Notes under the pieces: generated by a model
The model's database searches: none
Told to the model about the DNA's origin: nothing
What the model saw: only the letters and a program-made list of their open reading frames with translations
Shown: one piece after another, positions 26,204 through 36,863 of the stretch
Position numbering within the stretch: position 1 is the stretch's first letter
Layout of the letters: each line of letters starts with the position of its first letter
NCBI RefSeq assembly: GCF_041381155.1
Contig: NC_091142.1
Span: forward strand, 6,141,778-6,205,777
DNA length: 64,000 nucleotides
Source: Argopecten irradians
Lineage: Eukaryota; Mollusca; Bivalvia; Pectinida; Pectinidae
Direction: 5' to 3'
Position numbers and translations under genes: made by a program

Positions 26204-26766
26204 AATATTTATTCAAAATTGCCCCTCACCTGTAATAAATCATACTGAGTAGGTAAAACATATGAAGAAGAAATACAAATATTCAGTGTTGATGTGAACG
26301 GAAGGCAAGACTGGTTTTCCTACTGAGTTTGTTGTCTCACAGCAAGTCAGACCTAGTGTATAAAATTACAAACTCTCAATTTGACTAGACTAGCATCAGA
26401 CATGTCGTAAAGACAAAGATATTAATCGCCGAATGTTTTTTAATGTTCTGGACACTGGTGATTAATATGATCATATTTATAAATTATATCTTCAAAGATG
26501 AACTATATCATCTTATTTTCTTTACTCAATTCAGCAGAGGCTAGGGAATAGTATTGCAGCAGAATAAGGGTTAAGACCTAAGCTATATAATATCTGACAG
26601 GTGGCTACTATCGGTTTACGTAAATAGCGTGACCAACTGAAAAAAGAAGTCACACAAAGAATGACGGCTCATCCTTAATTTATCATTTATATTGCTTTAA
26701 TGGGTTCATGAATAGCAAGGTAACTGAATTATAAATGAGTTAATTCAATTTCGTTCAGCTATTTTA

Positions 26767-27117
26767 ATGATGCCCCACCGTTAACAAATGGTATTTTGTT
26801 CTATCAAAAACAGGAGAAGACGAATTGGTTTTTTTCTTCAGTTACAAAAGTTACTTAGTTTACACCATTACCACCATTGAAAAGTTTGAGTTTCTTAATT
26901 TAATTGTAGATAAAAACTTAACAAGATAGTTAATTGTGTCCTGAAAAAAATGCATGACACTATACCCTATATGGAATTAAGTACTGATTGCGCATGCACC
27001 AAAAGAATTAGTTCATATACATTTTGTGTTAATTAGACACATAAAACACTGTTATGCATCAGTTATTGTTCAAATGATGGGTATCGTTTATGCTCTGTCG
27101 GTATTGGAGCATCTTTA
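26767..27117 (+). mobile_element. F3 MITE, forward copy
   Basis: Runs from atgatgccccaccgttaac to ggtattggagcatcttta (351 bp). It shares ordered internal blocks with 32185 and 59173: aaatggtatttt, atcaaaaacagga, cttcagttacaaaagttact, ccaccattgaaaa, gtactgattgcgcatgcacc and gtttatgctctgtcgg. Confidence 0.85.
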
Positions 27118-28844
27118 AATCCACCACATAACATGAGCAAATAAATCGACACAAACTATTTATTTGAATATGGCGTCACCGCGAAAATAGCTTGACTTAC
27201 AGTAACAGGACGGAACATATAACGGCTTGTCAATGATCACCAAATAGTGGTCATAGACTGGCCTTTATTGACCAAGAGGACGATGGTCAACTTAAGATGC
27301 AGTATATATTTCTTTTTCTTCTCCCATATTTGTGTTTCTTCAATACTTTGTCCTACATGGTTGAACTCCCCCAATGATAAAATGTCTCCATAATTATGAT
27401 TGCCTTTCATTGTAGACAACCATGGATTTTATCGCGGGGGATAAACCGCGTGTAATTTACTCCGTGACTTGGGTCAGTGACCGCGGCTCAATCTCGAGTC
27501 ACTAAGTCAGATCAATATATATATTCGGCCTGAACTACTGATCGTTGTGGCATATATTCAGGTAACCCTGCTATATGAATAAATTAACTTCATCTTACTG
27601 AATATAACGCCATTTCATATATTGTTTTAAGATTTATTTAAGTTCATATTGCATCAAGATATGGTGTCACGTTTTTGTTAACATACATGTATAAGGCATT
27701 AAATTAAAGTTATATGTGCCGTAACTGAGAAAGATGCTTTACAAACATTAGTTACAACACCGAATTTATGCACGATAAATTCTTGTTTATATGACTTATA
27801 TATGTTTAGATGGAAACATACAAGGAGGTATCCCATTACCATTACTATTAACACTGTAAAAATTGTAAAAATTGTACACCACAGCTTGGTTTTATGATAT
27901 GATCTTATGTACCCACTGCCCTGTAGATGTATATATAATACTGCCAAATATCATTTTCAGCTCTTATGATAAAATTAAAATGAACAAAGAGAAATATTTA
28001 TCTGACGTAAGTTTTTTAATCACTTTATCAAAAATGCTGACATCCTTGATATTCTATAGGTTACTATCACTATGTTTATATCCACGAGCCCGGAATACCG
28101 CGGCTGCCATGCATAAGAGTATTAAGATTTACCATCATTATATAGTACAGAAAAGAGGACCAATCGGATTAATATTAAATGTAACGTAGATATGATAATA
28201 CTTTCTTTATTCATCTCTAATATAAAAAATAAGGAATTTTGATTCGGCCCATATAGTGTTATATCACCCTGGTATAGTCTTAAAGTATAAGTTAATTTCT
28301 CTCTGAAATCAAGAGCCCGGTTGACAGTAATAACCCACTTCAAGTTTGGTTGCTTCAGTAACGGTGCGAAGCAGTTATCGGGTATTACATTAACCGATCA
28401 CGAAGTTCGGTGAGTTTTCTCTACTTTTCGGCTTTTCCTGACCCTTGGTATACCTTTCATCAATCAAGCAAACATTTTGAAATTGACAATAAATCTTTTA
28501 AACTCATCTCTTAATTATCCTATCAAAACTTGACCATTAATTACATTTTTTTTAATTTTCAATATACCCCTTTATCATATATCTAGATATTTTCTATTGA
28601 CATGGCTCATCCTTTGCTTTCATTATCTAAAAACTGACACAAGATTGTTAACGTTGTGCTACAGTTTTTAACTTTATCACTTGGTAAAGATGTTCCGACT
28701 TCCTTCAACCCAGAAAAAACACTGACCAACGGTCAGTATTTTTACGTACCCAACTTTAATTTCGAATGTGACATCCAAAGTTGAAAGATTTGATGTCGAA
28801 ACATTCACTGCCGCGGAGATATTGATCCATTTAACAGTGCGTGT
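27118..28844. other. intergenic, nothing recognised
   Basis: No supported gene; the open frames at 27699-27947, 27872-28189 and 28122-28343 overlap one another on both strands and lack domains. Around 27455-27515 a GC-richer patch holds gtgacttgggtcagtgac and a loose inverted partner. Confidence 0.4.
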
Positions 28845-28929
28845 CATCCTTGATCCTCCAGGGATTACTATCACTGACGTTACATCCACAATAACGTCAG
28901 TGGTAGTAACCCCTGGAGTGTCAAGGATG
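28845..28929. mobile_element. F2 MITE, 85-bp hairpin form
   Basis: Left arm catccttgatcctccaggg to tgacgtta; right arm taacgtcagtggtagtaa to agtgtcaaggatg. The arms of about 40 bases are reverse complements with few mismatches and only a few bases between them. It is a minimal derivative that keeps only the ends of F2. The open frames crossing it on both strands are palindrome artefacts. Confidence 0.85.
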
Positions 28930-29099
28930 GGGACATATTTGAAACATCAGACAGAATTATAACATGCAGAGTTTGTGGTTTGTGTTTTATCTCCATGGCG
29001 CTATTCAATAATACATTTCTAATAATCACGAGAGAAATATATTTGTGATTATTTGAAATTATGTGTTAACATTGTTACTCGTAAAGTTCTATCACAAGT

Positions 29100-29720
29100 C
29101 TTTATTTTTTTCTTCATTCTCGATAAAAAAACAAAAACAGAAAAACATTTCATTCATTTCTTATTTATTTATTTTAATTTATTTTTTATGTAAAATTTAA
29201 GCAAGCGTTTTGTGTGGTTATTTTAATTGGTCAGTCAAATCAATACAACCCTTATTACTTGTTGATTATCCTCTAATGAATAGGAGTTTAAACTATTGAA
29301 TTATATCTTTATTGTGATCTTTATGATCTGTTTTTGCTGATTATCTATCTTGTTTATTAAATTTTGAATTTAGAGCGTTTTATTATATATTTGTTTGTTT
29401 GTTGTTGTTGTTTTATTTATTTATTCATTTATATTTTTTTTATTATTTATTTTTTTTTGAGGGGTGGATTCTTCAGGGGTTTTTTCTTTGTTTAACTACA
29501 TTACCTTATATGTATGTATTGAACTTCCGGTAACTAGATATCTTTATTGTTATCATTTCCGCTGTTTTTAGGAGTTTGAATTGGAGCTCGATATCATTTG
29601 TTTGTTTAGTGTTTTATTATGGTTTTATGCTTTTTTGTTTGTTTGGTTTTTTTCAGGAGTCTTATTTAATTGTTTAAATATGGACCTAAAGATGGTTTGT
29701 TGATTAATTTTGCTGTTCAG
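29100..29720. repeat. T-rich low-complexity region
   Basis: The plus strand is strongly T-biased, with repeating ttta, tttatt, tttg and gttgttgtt words (densest at 29380-29460 and 29600-29660). No unit of fixed length was found. Confidence 0.6.
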
Positions 29721-29739
29721 TCGAAGTTTGAATGGTTAA

Positions 29740-30060
29740 CAGTCACGGAACTGCCTTTACCTAGAGAGAGACCATAAGAGAATAAGGAATACTATCTATA
29801 ATACTATCCCCCAGGACGTCACCAAAACCTACCACGACCCCCACAGGTCAGTAACCCCGTATAAAGTCGTACCTACCGTCTGGTGTCAAATATTCGGTGA
29901 ATTATGATATACTACTGGGTCAACATGACATACTACAAAAAGTCACTGGGCTATCTATGTCCGCCAGGTGTACTAGAGGTCAACAACCTCCCCGTAACAG
30001 GGCACGTACAGGTCAGTAGGTATTTAGATAGGTACATAAAGAAAGCTAAATGGGTTGGTT
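29740..30060 (+). other. compositional island with AGGTCA half-sites
   Basis: After the T-rich region the base composition switches to C/A-rich sequence containing caggtcagta twice (about 29845 and 30010), gggtcaacatgac (about 29917) and gaggtcaacaacc (about 29975). These are four AGGTCA-like nuclear-receptor half-sites in about 170 bp. Two short open frames end next to gtcagt donor-like words (cccccacag and cacgtacag just before them), so one or two small exons are conceivable. No protein was recognised. Confidence 0.3.
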
Positions 30061-30165
30061 GATATGATGGATTCGTGTAATATGTAACATTTAGTGGTAT
30101 TTACAGCATTTATAGCATTTAGATGTGATTAGTGCTGTTATATAGATCATCACAAAAATTATCTA

Positions 30166-30930
30166 ATATCTAACAAACTTGTCAGGTGGATGTTCTGTAT
30201 AGATATATCTAACAAACTTGTCAGGTGGATGTTCTGTATAGATATATCTAACAAACTTGTCAGGTGGATGTTCTGTATAGATATATCTAACAAACTTGTC
30301 AGGTGGATGTTCTGTATAAATATATATATGTATATTAACAAACTGTCAGATGTTGAGGTGATTATGTATAAATATATCTAACAAACTTGTCAGGTGGATG
30401 TTCTGTATAGATATATCTAACAAACTTGTCAGGTGGATGTTCTGTATAGATATATCTAACAAACTTGTCAGGTGGATGTTCTGTATAGATATATCTAACA
30501 AACTTGTCAGGTGGATGTTCTGTATAGATATATCTAACAAACTTGTCAGGTGGATTGTTGTATAGTTATGCAGGATATATTACTAACAAACTTGTCAGGT
30601 GGATGTTATGTATAATATATCTAACAAACTTGTCAGGTGGATGTTCTGTATAATATATCTAACAAACTTGTCAGGTGGATGTTATGTATAGATATATCTA
30701 ACAAACTTGTCAGGTGGATGTTCTGTATAGATATATCTAACAAACTTGTCAGGTGGATGTTCTGTATAGATATATCTAACAAACTTGTCAGGTGGATGTT
30801 CTGTATAAATATATCTAACAAACTTGTCAGGTGGATGTTCTGTATAGATATATCTAACAAACTTGTCAGGTGGATATTCTGTATAAATATATCTAACAAA
30901 CTTGTCATGTGAATGTTCTGTATAAATATT
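30166..30930. repeat. 39-bp minisatellite, about 18 units
   Basis: A near-exact 39-bp unit (atatatctaacaaacttgtc followed by aggtggatgttctgtatag) is repeated with a strict 39-bp step at 30181, 30220, 30259 and 30298 (gtcagg positions). After a degenerate stretch at 30320-30370 it resumes through 30910. Variants include ctgtataa, gttatgtata and a shortened unit near 30555-30590. Because 39 is divisible by three, several frames on both strands stay open and give peptides of period 13 (such as ISNKLVRWMFCID). With no start context, signal or flanking coding DNA, these are not taken as genes. Confidence 0.97.
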
Positions 30931-31339
30931 TTTGCAATAGATACGTAATAATCTTTCCAACAAAAGGGCCATTGGTCAGATCGACTTTACAAGAGGCTTT
31001 TTTAATATTATATCTTATTGATTAGTTTCCAATGTATACTGTAATATCGATTATATAGGGAATCCAACTTTGCTCAGTTCGATGTTCTCCCTGCTGTAAT
31101 GCTGTAAGGAGCTCGAGAGTATCGGCTTAATACCCTTGGCTAGCGAAGTTGTAGCAGGGAATCTTTCGCTAAATTGTCATCCCTAACGACATTTTACGAC
31201 GATTTAATTTCGCCATCACCAGACACAATAAAAGTTTTATCGTACATGTTATTTGAACATGCTTACAGTAATACATTTTATCGAGCTCTTTTCACGTTAA
31301 GAATACTATCAATTCCATCAATCGCAGCTTAAGTAGATC
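30931..31339. other. intergenic, nothing recognised
   Basis: No gene or repeat recognised. Confidence 0.4.
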
Positions 31340-31405
31340 ATCCCGCGGTTGCTAGTGAAAGATAACTATAGATCTGTCTTTTACAGGGGTAGGAAAAAGT
31401 CAGCT
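31340..31405 (+). repeat. dispersed repeat shared with 23696
   Basis: Contains atcccgcggttgcta, gaaagataact, ctgtcttttaca, ggggtaggaaaaag and cagctc in the same order as 23696-23760. Confidence 0.6.
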
Positions 31406-31499
31406 CACACGCGCTAGACAGTGACGTCATCAATATCGACGTTCATATCAACTGAATTTTCACCATTTCTCGTTAAAGTATGGGAGAAAAAGAATCAAA

Positions 31500-31621
31500 C
31501 ATGGGCCTGTTAGGTGGACAGGGATATCTCAACCCTCATGAAAGATTTTGACCATCAACCCGCGGCCAGCCAAAATATACCACTCGGGTTGAGATATCCC
31601 TGTCCACCTGACAGGCCCATG
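31500..31621. mobile_element. 122-bp foldback with 36-bp arms
   Basis: The left arm runs 31500-31535 (catgggcctgttaggtggac to atctcaaccc). The right arm at 31586-31621 is its reverse complement with a single mismatch (cctgtt against the complement of gacagg). The 50-bp centre is unrelated. High arm identity suggests a young insertion or hairpin-mediated repair. Family not recognised. Confidence 0.9.
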
Positions 31622-32184
31622 TAAGATTCTATAATTCTTATACCGTTATATGCTTACATATTACCGCAAATGTTAGGCAAAATTAATTCGATTCGGCGTG
31701 TCAACAATTTCCGCAAAAATTGCAACAACTGACAACTTTCTAGTATCTATTTTACGTTTAGCATATCCTTCATGTGTAGCCAAAGGAATCTCGCTTTGAT
31801 TTATTAGAATGTTAAAACATCATTAATTCACGAGATGACTTGACTTAATTGGGTCACTGTAAATAAAGCAATATTTGCGGGCAGTTAAATTTCGCGGGAG
31901 ATAATAAATTGCAAAAATAAAATAGCTGGTATTTTTTATTATTTTAATATTATAAAGACGGAGAGGCAGAGAGTATGTTACATTTGTACCACGTGTAAGC
32001 CTAATGTGTGTTGTTTGACATATGCTCATATTGGTGGTAATCTTACAATGATTCAGATTATAAAGACAAATTACAAAATAATGTGCGATTTTAATTTAAC
32101 TAATTGGTTTATTCCTGTACGGATTTCATCCGTGTATATATAAGATTCTATAAAACTTATTTCGAAGTTGTTTTTTTTTCTTTT
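31622..32184. other. intergenic, nothing recognised
   Basis: No gene seen. At about 31855-31920 the words cactgtaaataaagc and tttcgcgggag resemble the small MITE at 2773. Confidence 0.4.
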
Positions 32185-32547
32185 TAAAGATGCTCCACCG
32201 CTGACAAATGGTATTTTTTCACTATAAAAAAAACAGGAGCAGACGATTTAGTATTTTTCTCCAGTTACAAAAGTTACTTACTTTTGACCATTCCCACCAT
32301 TGAAAAATTTGAGCTTATAATTTTACTACAAGTTAAAAATATGAAAAATAATTAATTGCATCCCGAAAAAATTCCGTGACACTATATCCTATATGGAATG
32401 AAGTACTGATTGCGCATGCACCAAAGGCGAAATAAATTATTTTATATTATTTTTTTGTTAATTAGGCATATATATACACGATTAAACACCATTATTGTTC
32501 AAATGGTTAACATCATTTATGCTCTGTCGGCGGTGGAGCATCTTTAA
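32185..32547 (+). mobile_element. F3 MITE, forward copy
   Basis: Runs from taaagatgctccaccgctg to gtcggcggtggagcatcttta, with TTAA at both boundaries (tttttaaaga and atctttaaat). About 363 bp. The internal blocks match the 26767 and 59173 copies. The TIR is about 20 bp. Confidence 0.9.
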
Positions 32548-32943
32548 ATTGACATTGTGGACATTATGATCCAATGTATATGCTGGCAGATGAATTGGCC
32601 TTGGGTTTTATGGCCAACATTTTGGTTTTGATCATCTATTTATAGATCCTTCATGTCCCCATATGAAACAATCTTACAGCGTTTAACCCTTCCTGTTTGC
32701 CATATGTCTACGCTCAAACACATATAATGACCGAGCGTTATAAGTGGCGGCTTCCAGCTTACAGTGTCTACAAACTATTTACCAATGTATGACGCAAACC
32801 ATCGATACAATAACAGTGCATTTAAGTTATAACAAGTAGGACACCACGATAATGAACTTTTTGCACTGGTCACGTGATTTAAATATCTAGATATGACCTA
32901 CTGTAGTATCATGAGTTACCAGATTAATGTATGTGTATATTTT

Positions 32944-33035
32944 AAAGGCCCGCTACTGTTCCGAAACAAAAACACACAAAAAAGTTTCTTGAAAACAATA
33001 TTAAGTTATTTATTATAAGAAAATCTATATGGATG
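32944..33035 (+). mobile_element. F1 MITE, 5' fragment
   Basis: The left end ttaaaggcccgctactgttc and the following aagtttcttgaaaacaat and tatggatggtcaa match the first about 90 bp of F1. The element then stops and LINE-derived sequence begins within about 30 bp. Confidence 0.75.
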
Positions 33036-33064
33036 GTCAATGCAATATTCTAATCTATGTTACC

Positions 33065-33375
33065 CAGACTCAGGGCATTAGGCTTTCCTACCCTTAAGCC
33101 CTTGAATACAGAAGATTACGGGCAGACATGGTTGAGACCTTTTCAACAGTAACACAATCTGTACTCCAATGGCTCGTACAAGGACCAAATCGAATACATG
33201 GGAAAAACAGTTCAAAAAAAAACGTTCCGTCTAAATATAACCAATAATGTATTCCATAACCGGATTATTTATAAAGGTATAGAATGTCCACCCGCAGCAT
33301 GTTGTCAACTCTGGAAAAATTAACAAGTTTTAACAAAGACTAAATAACCATTGGACGAACCACGTCAGTACATTT
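33065..33375 (+). mobile_element. LINE reverse transcriptase C-terminus, decayed
   Basis: Plus-strand translation gives three blocks in the usual order for the C-terminal end of a CR1/jockey-type LINE ORF2. The first is GIRLSYP, a stop, then ALEYRRLRADMVETF (about 33074-33145). The second is FRLNITNNVFHNRIIYK (about 33225-33278). The third is NVHPQHVVNSGKINKF, a stop, then QRLNNHWTN (about 33287-33365). The family pattern is LEYRRLRADMVE, then RLN...F.NRV.N.WN, then LP..VV...S...FK.RLD.HW. Several stops and frame changes are present, so it is an old, 5'-truncated, dead copy. It is plus-oriented, so the 3' end is to the right; no poly-A tail was seen. Confidence 0.8.
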
Positions 33376-33523
33376 CAACCATCTACCTAGACTAGGACAA
33401 CTACGTATCCAAACAGTGTCTATTTACACATTCATTATATTATAATAGCGTCAGCTGGGAAAACGTTAGAGATCGATCGCAGATTTGTTTTAGTTTTGTT
33501 TTTTTCTATTTAAATTCCATCAC

Positions 33524-33631
33524 AAGGATATTCTACATTTATTTATTATATATATATATATATGTATAAATAGGGGTCAAAGGATATTCTACATTTATAT
33601 ATATATATATATGTATGTATAGGGGTCAAAG
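33524..33631. repeat. 56-bp tandem duplication with AT microsatellite
   Basis: The unit aaggatattctacatttat, then (at)n, gtataaata and ggggtcaaag occurs twice in a row with a 56-bp step. The copies differ mainly in the AT run. Confidence 0.85.
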
Positions 33632-34104
33632 AAGTAATATCAACAGGATTTTCCAGATGACACGGGATCCACTCAAACCAATCTGTTGCATACAAATTAC
33701 TTCAAATCGTAAATATGGGACAAGGAAGTAATTCCAACCGTGTGGACAAAACAAAATTGTCAAATTTTCGAGGCGATCTGCCCCTTTATCAAGACATACA
33801 AAACGAACACGATTACATAATAGGATACGAACAGTAATGCGGGACAAAGTAGACAAATATTCAAACTATACAGCACAATGGAGCGCAATTTACCCTTCGG
33901 CAAGTGGCAGCCGAAGGCCGGATCTACAAAAATGTATCCATGCTGTTCGGCAGAAGGCTAAATATCTATATATATTGGAATTATATAACTATTTTATATG
34001 CCATTACACGTCGTAATTTTTAACCCTATATGTAAATTACCATACATTCTAACAAGCCAATAGGCTTTCTATTGATGTTGGATGGTGAGATACGGGTGAG
34101 AAAT
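33632..34104. other. intergenic; possible transposon tail on minus strand
   Basis: No gene supported. The 76-codon minus frame at 33626-33856 reads a patch with ttgataaaggggcagatcgc and ctcgaaaatt, whose style resembles the 3' flank of some retroelements. I cannot assign it. Confidence 0.3.
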
Positions 34105-34260
34105 GCCCACTACCTTTCCGAAAAAAAAAAGTTTCTGGAAAACAATAACACAAGAAAAGTTATACGGATGGTCTAAGATAATGTTACAACACCAAACAAA
34201 TTTCAATATTCCCTGTGTAGTGTATGCAACATTTTGTATCAGTTTTTATTAAAACATATT
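34105..34260 (+). mobile_element. F1 MITE, 5' part
   Basis: Starts aaatgcccactacctttccg and continues through agtttctggaaaacaataac, ggatggtctaagataatgtt and acaacaccaaac, the first 100-odd bases of F1. The rest is missing before the next F1 copy starts at 34261. Confidence 0.75.
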
Positions 34261-34638
34261 TTAAAGGCCGACTATAACTTTCCGGAGTAAATATAAAGGT
34301 TTCTTAAAATCATTAATAACATCATAAAATATATAATGGTAGCCAAAGATGAGGTTACAACACCAAATATAAAAACAGTGGACAGTCATTTCGCTGTTTT
34401 GCCGTCTGGCGTTGTGATAGTCAACTACCGCGCAGTATTTAGGACGACGGCGGGAAACACAAGATGACCTGCGTTATGAAAAATAACAATTTAATTTGTT
34501 TTAATTTTAAAAATTGTTCATAATGTGGTGATACGTGTAGTATTAACGGTAAGTTTTGTGACTCTACATAATTATAGATATCGTTTTACATCCTCTTTTA
34601 AAAATAAAAAGCCGTTTCGGAAAGGTAGTGGCCTTTAA
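34261..34638 (+). mobile_element. F1 MITE, full-length copy
   Basis: Runs from ttaaaggccgactataactt to ggaaaggtagtggcctttaa, 378 bp, with the diagnostic gctgttttgccgtctggcgt, gtcaactaccgcgcagtatt and acaagatgacctgcgttatg blocks. TTAA is present at both ends. Confidence 0.9.
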
Positions 34639-34875
34639 CATGCGCAGTAATTAGGACGACGGTGAAAAACATTAGACGACAAGTATGAAAATTAATATTT
34701 TTTTTTTTTAATTTTTAATTTAATTGAAAACACATGATGCCACAATTCATAGGTATAGTTTCAAGGGTAACGATGATGTTAAGTGTATTTTTATCGGTAA
34801 GCTTATAACTTTTGCGACTCTAAATATTATCAATATCGTTTTGCATTCACATTTTAAAAATGAAAAGCTGTAAAA
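34639..34875 (+). mobile_element. F1 3' half, with an F4-like insert
   Basis: Directly after the previous copy, F1 sequence resumes in mid-element (gcgcagtaattaggacgacg, aacattagacgac) and runs to aaaatgaaaagctgt. About 34725-34780 holds aaaacacatgatgccacaat and ggtatagtttcaagggtaac, matching the right half of the F4 copy at 39597. F4-derived DNA is therefore embedded in this F1 piece. Confidence 0.6.
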
Positions 34876-35327
34876 TGCATCATTAACTCACTGAATAGTT
34901 TGTAATATAACCAAATTCACGGTCTAATATAAGTAGACGGTTGATGTAGCTTTCTACACTTACATAGAACCTAGCTGAGTATAAAAGATTGACTTAAGGA
35001 AATATTTCAATGTGTCTGAAATATTTATATGTATATAATTGCTTGTTTAGTTTTATCATGTAATTGTGGAATCCTTGCAAATGGTCAAGAAAAGCATGAA
35101 TTAGATTGAATTAGATTCTCTAGTTTTAACTGGTACATTTGCATTTTGTTCAGAACAAGTAGTCACGTACATTACGTGATTATTTGTCTACAAAGCAGTA
35201 AAAGGAGTTACGAACTAATAACATGTTAATGTAAATGCAAGAAGCAAAGTTGTAATCCACAATTTCACTTCGCATTCTATATATATAGCATAAAAACTAT
35301 TGCAGTACATAAATTCTGTGTTGTAAC
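34876..35327. other. intergenic, nothing recognised
   Basis: No gene or repeat recognised. Confidence 0.4.
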
Positions 35328-35395
35328 TAATGCCTGTAATAATATTTTCACAGCTTAATTAATGCCTGTAATAATATTTTCACAGCTTAATTAAT
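35328..35395. repeat. 32-bp tandem duplication
   Basis: Two exact copies of taatgcctgtaataatattt plus tcacagcttaat in tandem, at 35328 and 35360. The lack of differences implies a recent duplication. Confidence 0.9.
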
Positions 35396-35541
35396 TTATC
35401 AATAGTGGCAATAAGGCAACAAAATAGGGTCGATAGGTCGGGGGTATCTTTTTATTTTAGTATCTTTCACTCTAAAATAATGGTCAGAATCAGAGTCTGA
35501 GATAAAAATCCCGACTTTTAATTTTTTTCGTAGAAAAGTGG

Positions 35542-35585
35542 AAAAAAATAGGGTCGGTAGGGTAAAAAAATAGGGTCGGTAGGGT
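35542..35585. repeat. 22-bp tandem duplication
   Basis: aaaaaaatagggtcggtagg plus gt occurs twice in a row at 35542 and 35564. A related aaaatagggtcgataggtcg lies about 120 bp upstream. Confidence 0.9.
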
Positions 35586-35880
35586 AACTCTGAACAGACA
35601 GATTATTATCATTTTTTTTATTTTTTTTTATATTTTTATTTTCTTAACGGTTTTCAGTAAATTACTGAAGAATAAAACAGGTTTTTAAATTATTAGCCCA
35701 TTTAGGGTAAAGTGATCGTATTTTAAGTCGGACAAACTATGTGTTGAGTATAACAGTACATTGTACGTCGTGATAGGAAGACCAAAAGCATGTAATCTAA
35801 TATTCTGATAATAGTCCTATACAACATAACATTTGTACACGGATATTTGCACTGCTTTTACATAATGCTGTAGTCATGAA

Positions 35881-35923
35881 TAGATATGGTATTTTTCTTC
35901 AATAGATATGGTATTTTTCTTCA
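35881..35923. repeat. 22-bp tandem duplication
   Basis: tagatatggtatttttcttc plus aa occurs twice in tandem at 35881 and 35903. It is the third exact small duplication within 600 bp. Confidence 0.9.
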
Positions 35924-36719
35924 GTAATCTTTTGAAAACCGGTCTTTAGTTTTTTGGTTAACTAGTAAAGCTACTACGGGAATCATTTAAGGCACGGGCA
36001 AACAAATATGATGTTTTATAAACATTTACAGCTCAGAATGTATGCTCTGTAATAGTTCTTGCATTTATGCTTTACTAAAAGTTTAGATGAAAACATATAT
36101 CTGAAGAAACCATTCTCACGAACCATAAAAAGCGTTTAATATTCACACCCAAACAAAAGTAGGCCTACAATACTAAAAATGTATAGCTAGGTTTTATTTT
36201 TACAAAGTCAGTTTTAAGTTTAAACTTATGTTTGGTTCTGCCAAAAGTCATATTTACCGTTGGAGTTCAGTAAAATGTGTACATACGGTCAAACCATGAA
36301 GCCAAGTTGTGGTTTCACCATTCTATTTTTTTCACATTTTCATCAGTAATCAGAAAGTGACTTCTCCATATCTGTTTTCAACTAAACATATACAGTAACG
36401 TAGCATAAAAAACCATGATAACTATATTTAATTATTATGATTCATAAATTCTGTTTTAGGCCTAAGTATGTCTAACGAATCATACATGTTTGCCAGTGCG
36501 TTTGAATGATTTTCACAGCTTAATTCAACAAAAGATATCGGATTTTCAATACTCGAAGAGAAAATAAATGTAGCTATCTTAATTTCTTTTCTTTTTAATA
36601 CAAAAATAGAGCTAGATATACATCTACAAAATATGATTATTAATTGAAATACATGTAGATATCTGAATTTATGACAGTCACATTGAATTAATATATAGAT
36701 GATCTGGGGTAAATGGGTA

Positions 36720-36863
36720 GAAATTCCAGTGGCTTTGCCATGAACAGTAGCTATAGATCTAGAGTGATTTCCCCTTCCAGAGCATCACTTCCGTGATTTG
36801 AGATTGATGAGCAAGCTGACCAAAACAAGTCAGCGACAAGACTCTTCTGATACACTAGGGACG
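36720..36863 (+). other. TMEM45: probable 5'UTR exon of the TMEM45 gene
   Basis: A slightly GC-richer patch with no long frame ends at a textbook donor (actagggacg|gtaagt, GT at 36864). The next good acceptor in sense before the coding exon is ttttgtataattatag at about 38173-38188, after which about 94 bp of non-coding sequence leads to the TMEM45 ATG. The 5' end of this exon is not determined; the start given is approximate. RNA evidence is needed to join it. Confidence 0.4.

Noticed and set aside
28677-28962. Two opposed open frames of 64-70 codons
   Set aside because: Both cross the 85-bp F2 hairpin, so each is a mirror of the other's palindrome and not coding.
29750-30055. Two short exons with gtcagt donors
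   Set aside because: No acceptor precedes either frame and the peptide is not recognised; reported only as a compositional island.
30159-30972. Open frames with 13-residue repeats on both strands
   Set aside because: A direct result of a 39-bp minisatellite unit without stops; equal openness on both strands argues against coding.
33626-33856. 76-codon minus-strand frame as a protein-coding remnant
   Set aside because: The style hints at a retroelement flank, but I could not identify a domain or boundaries.
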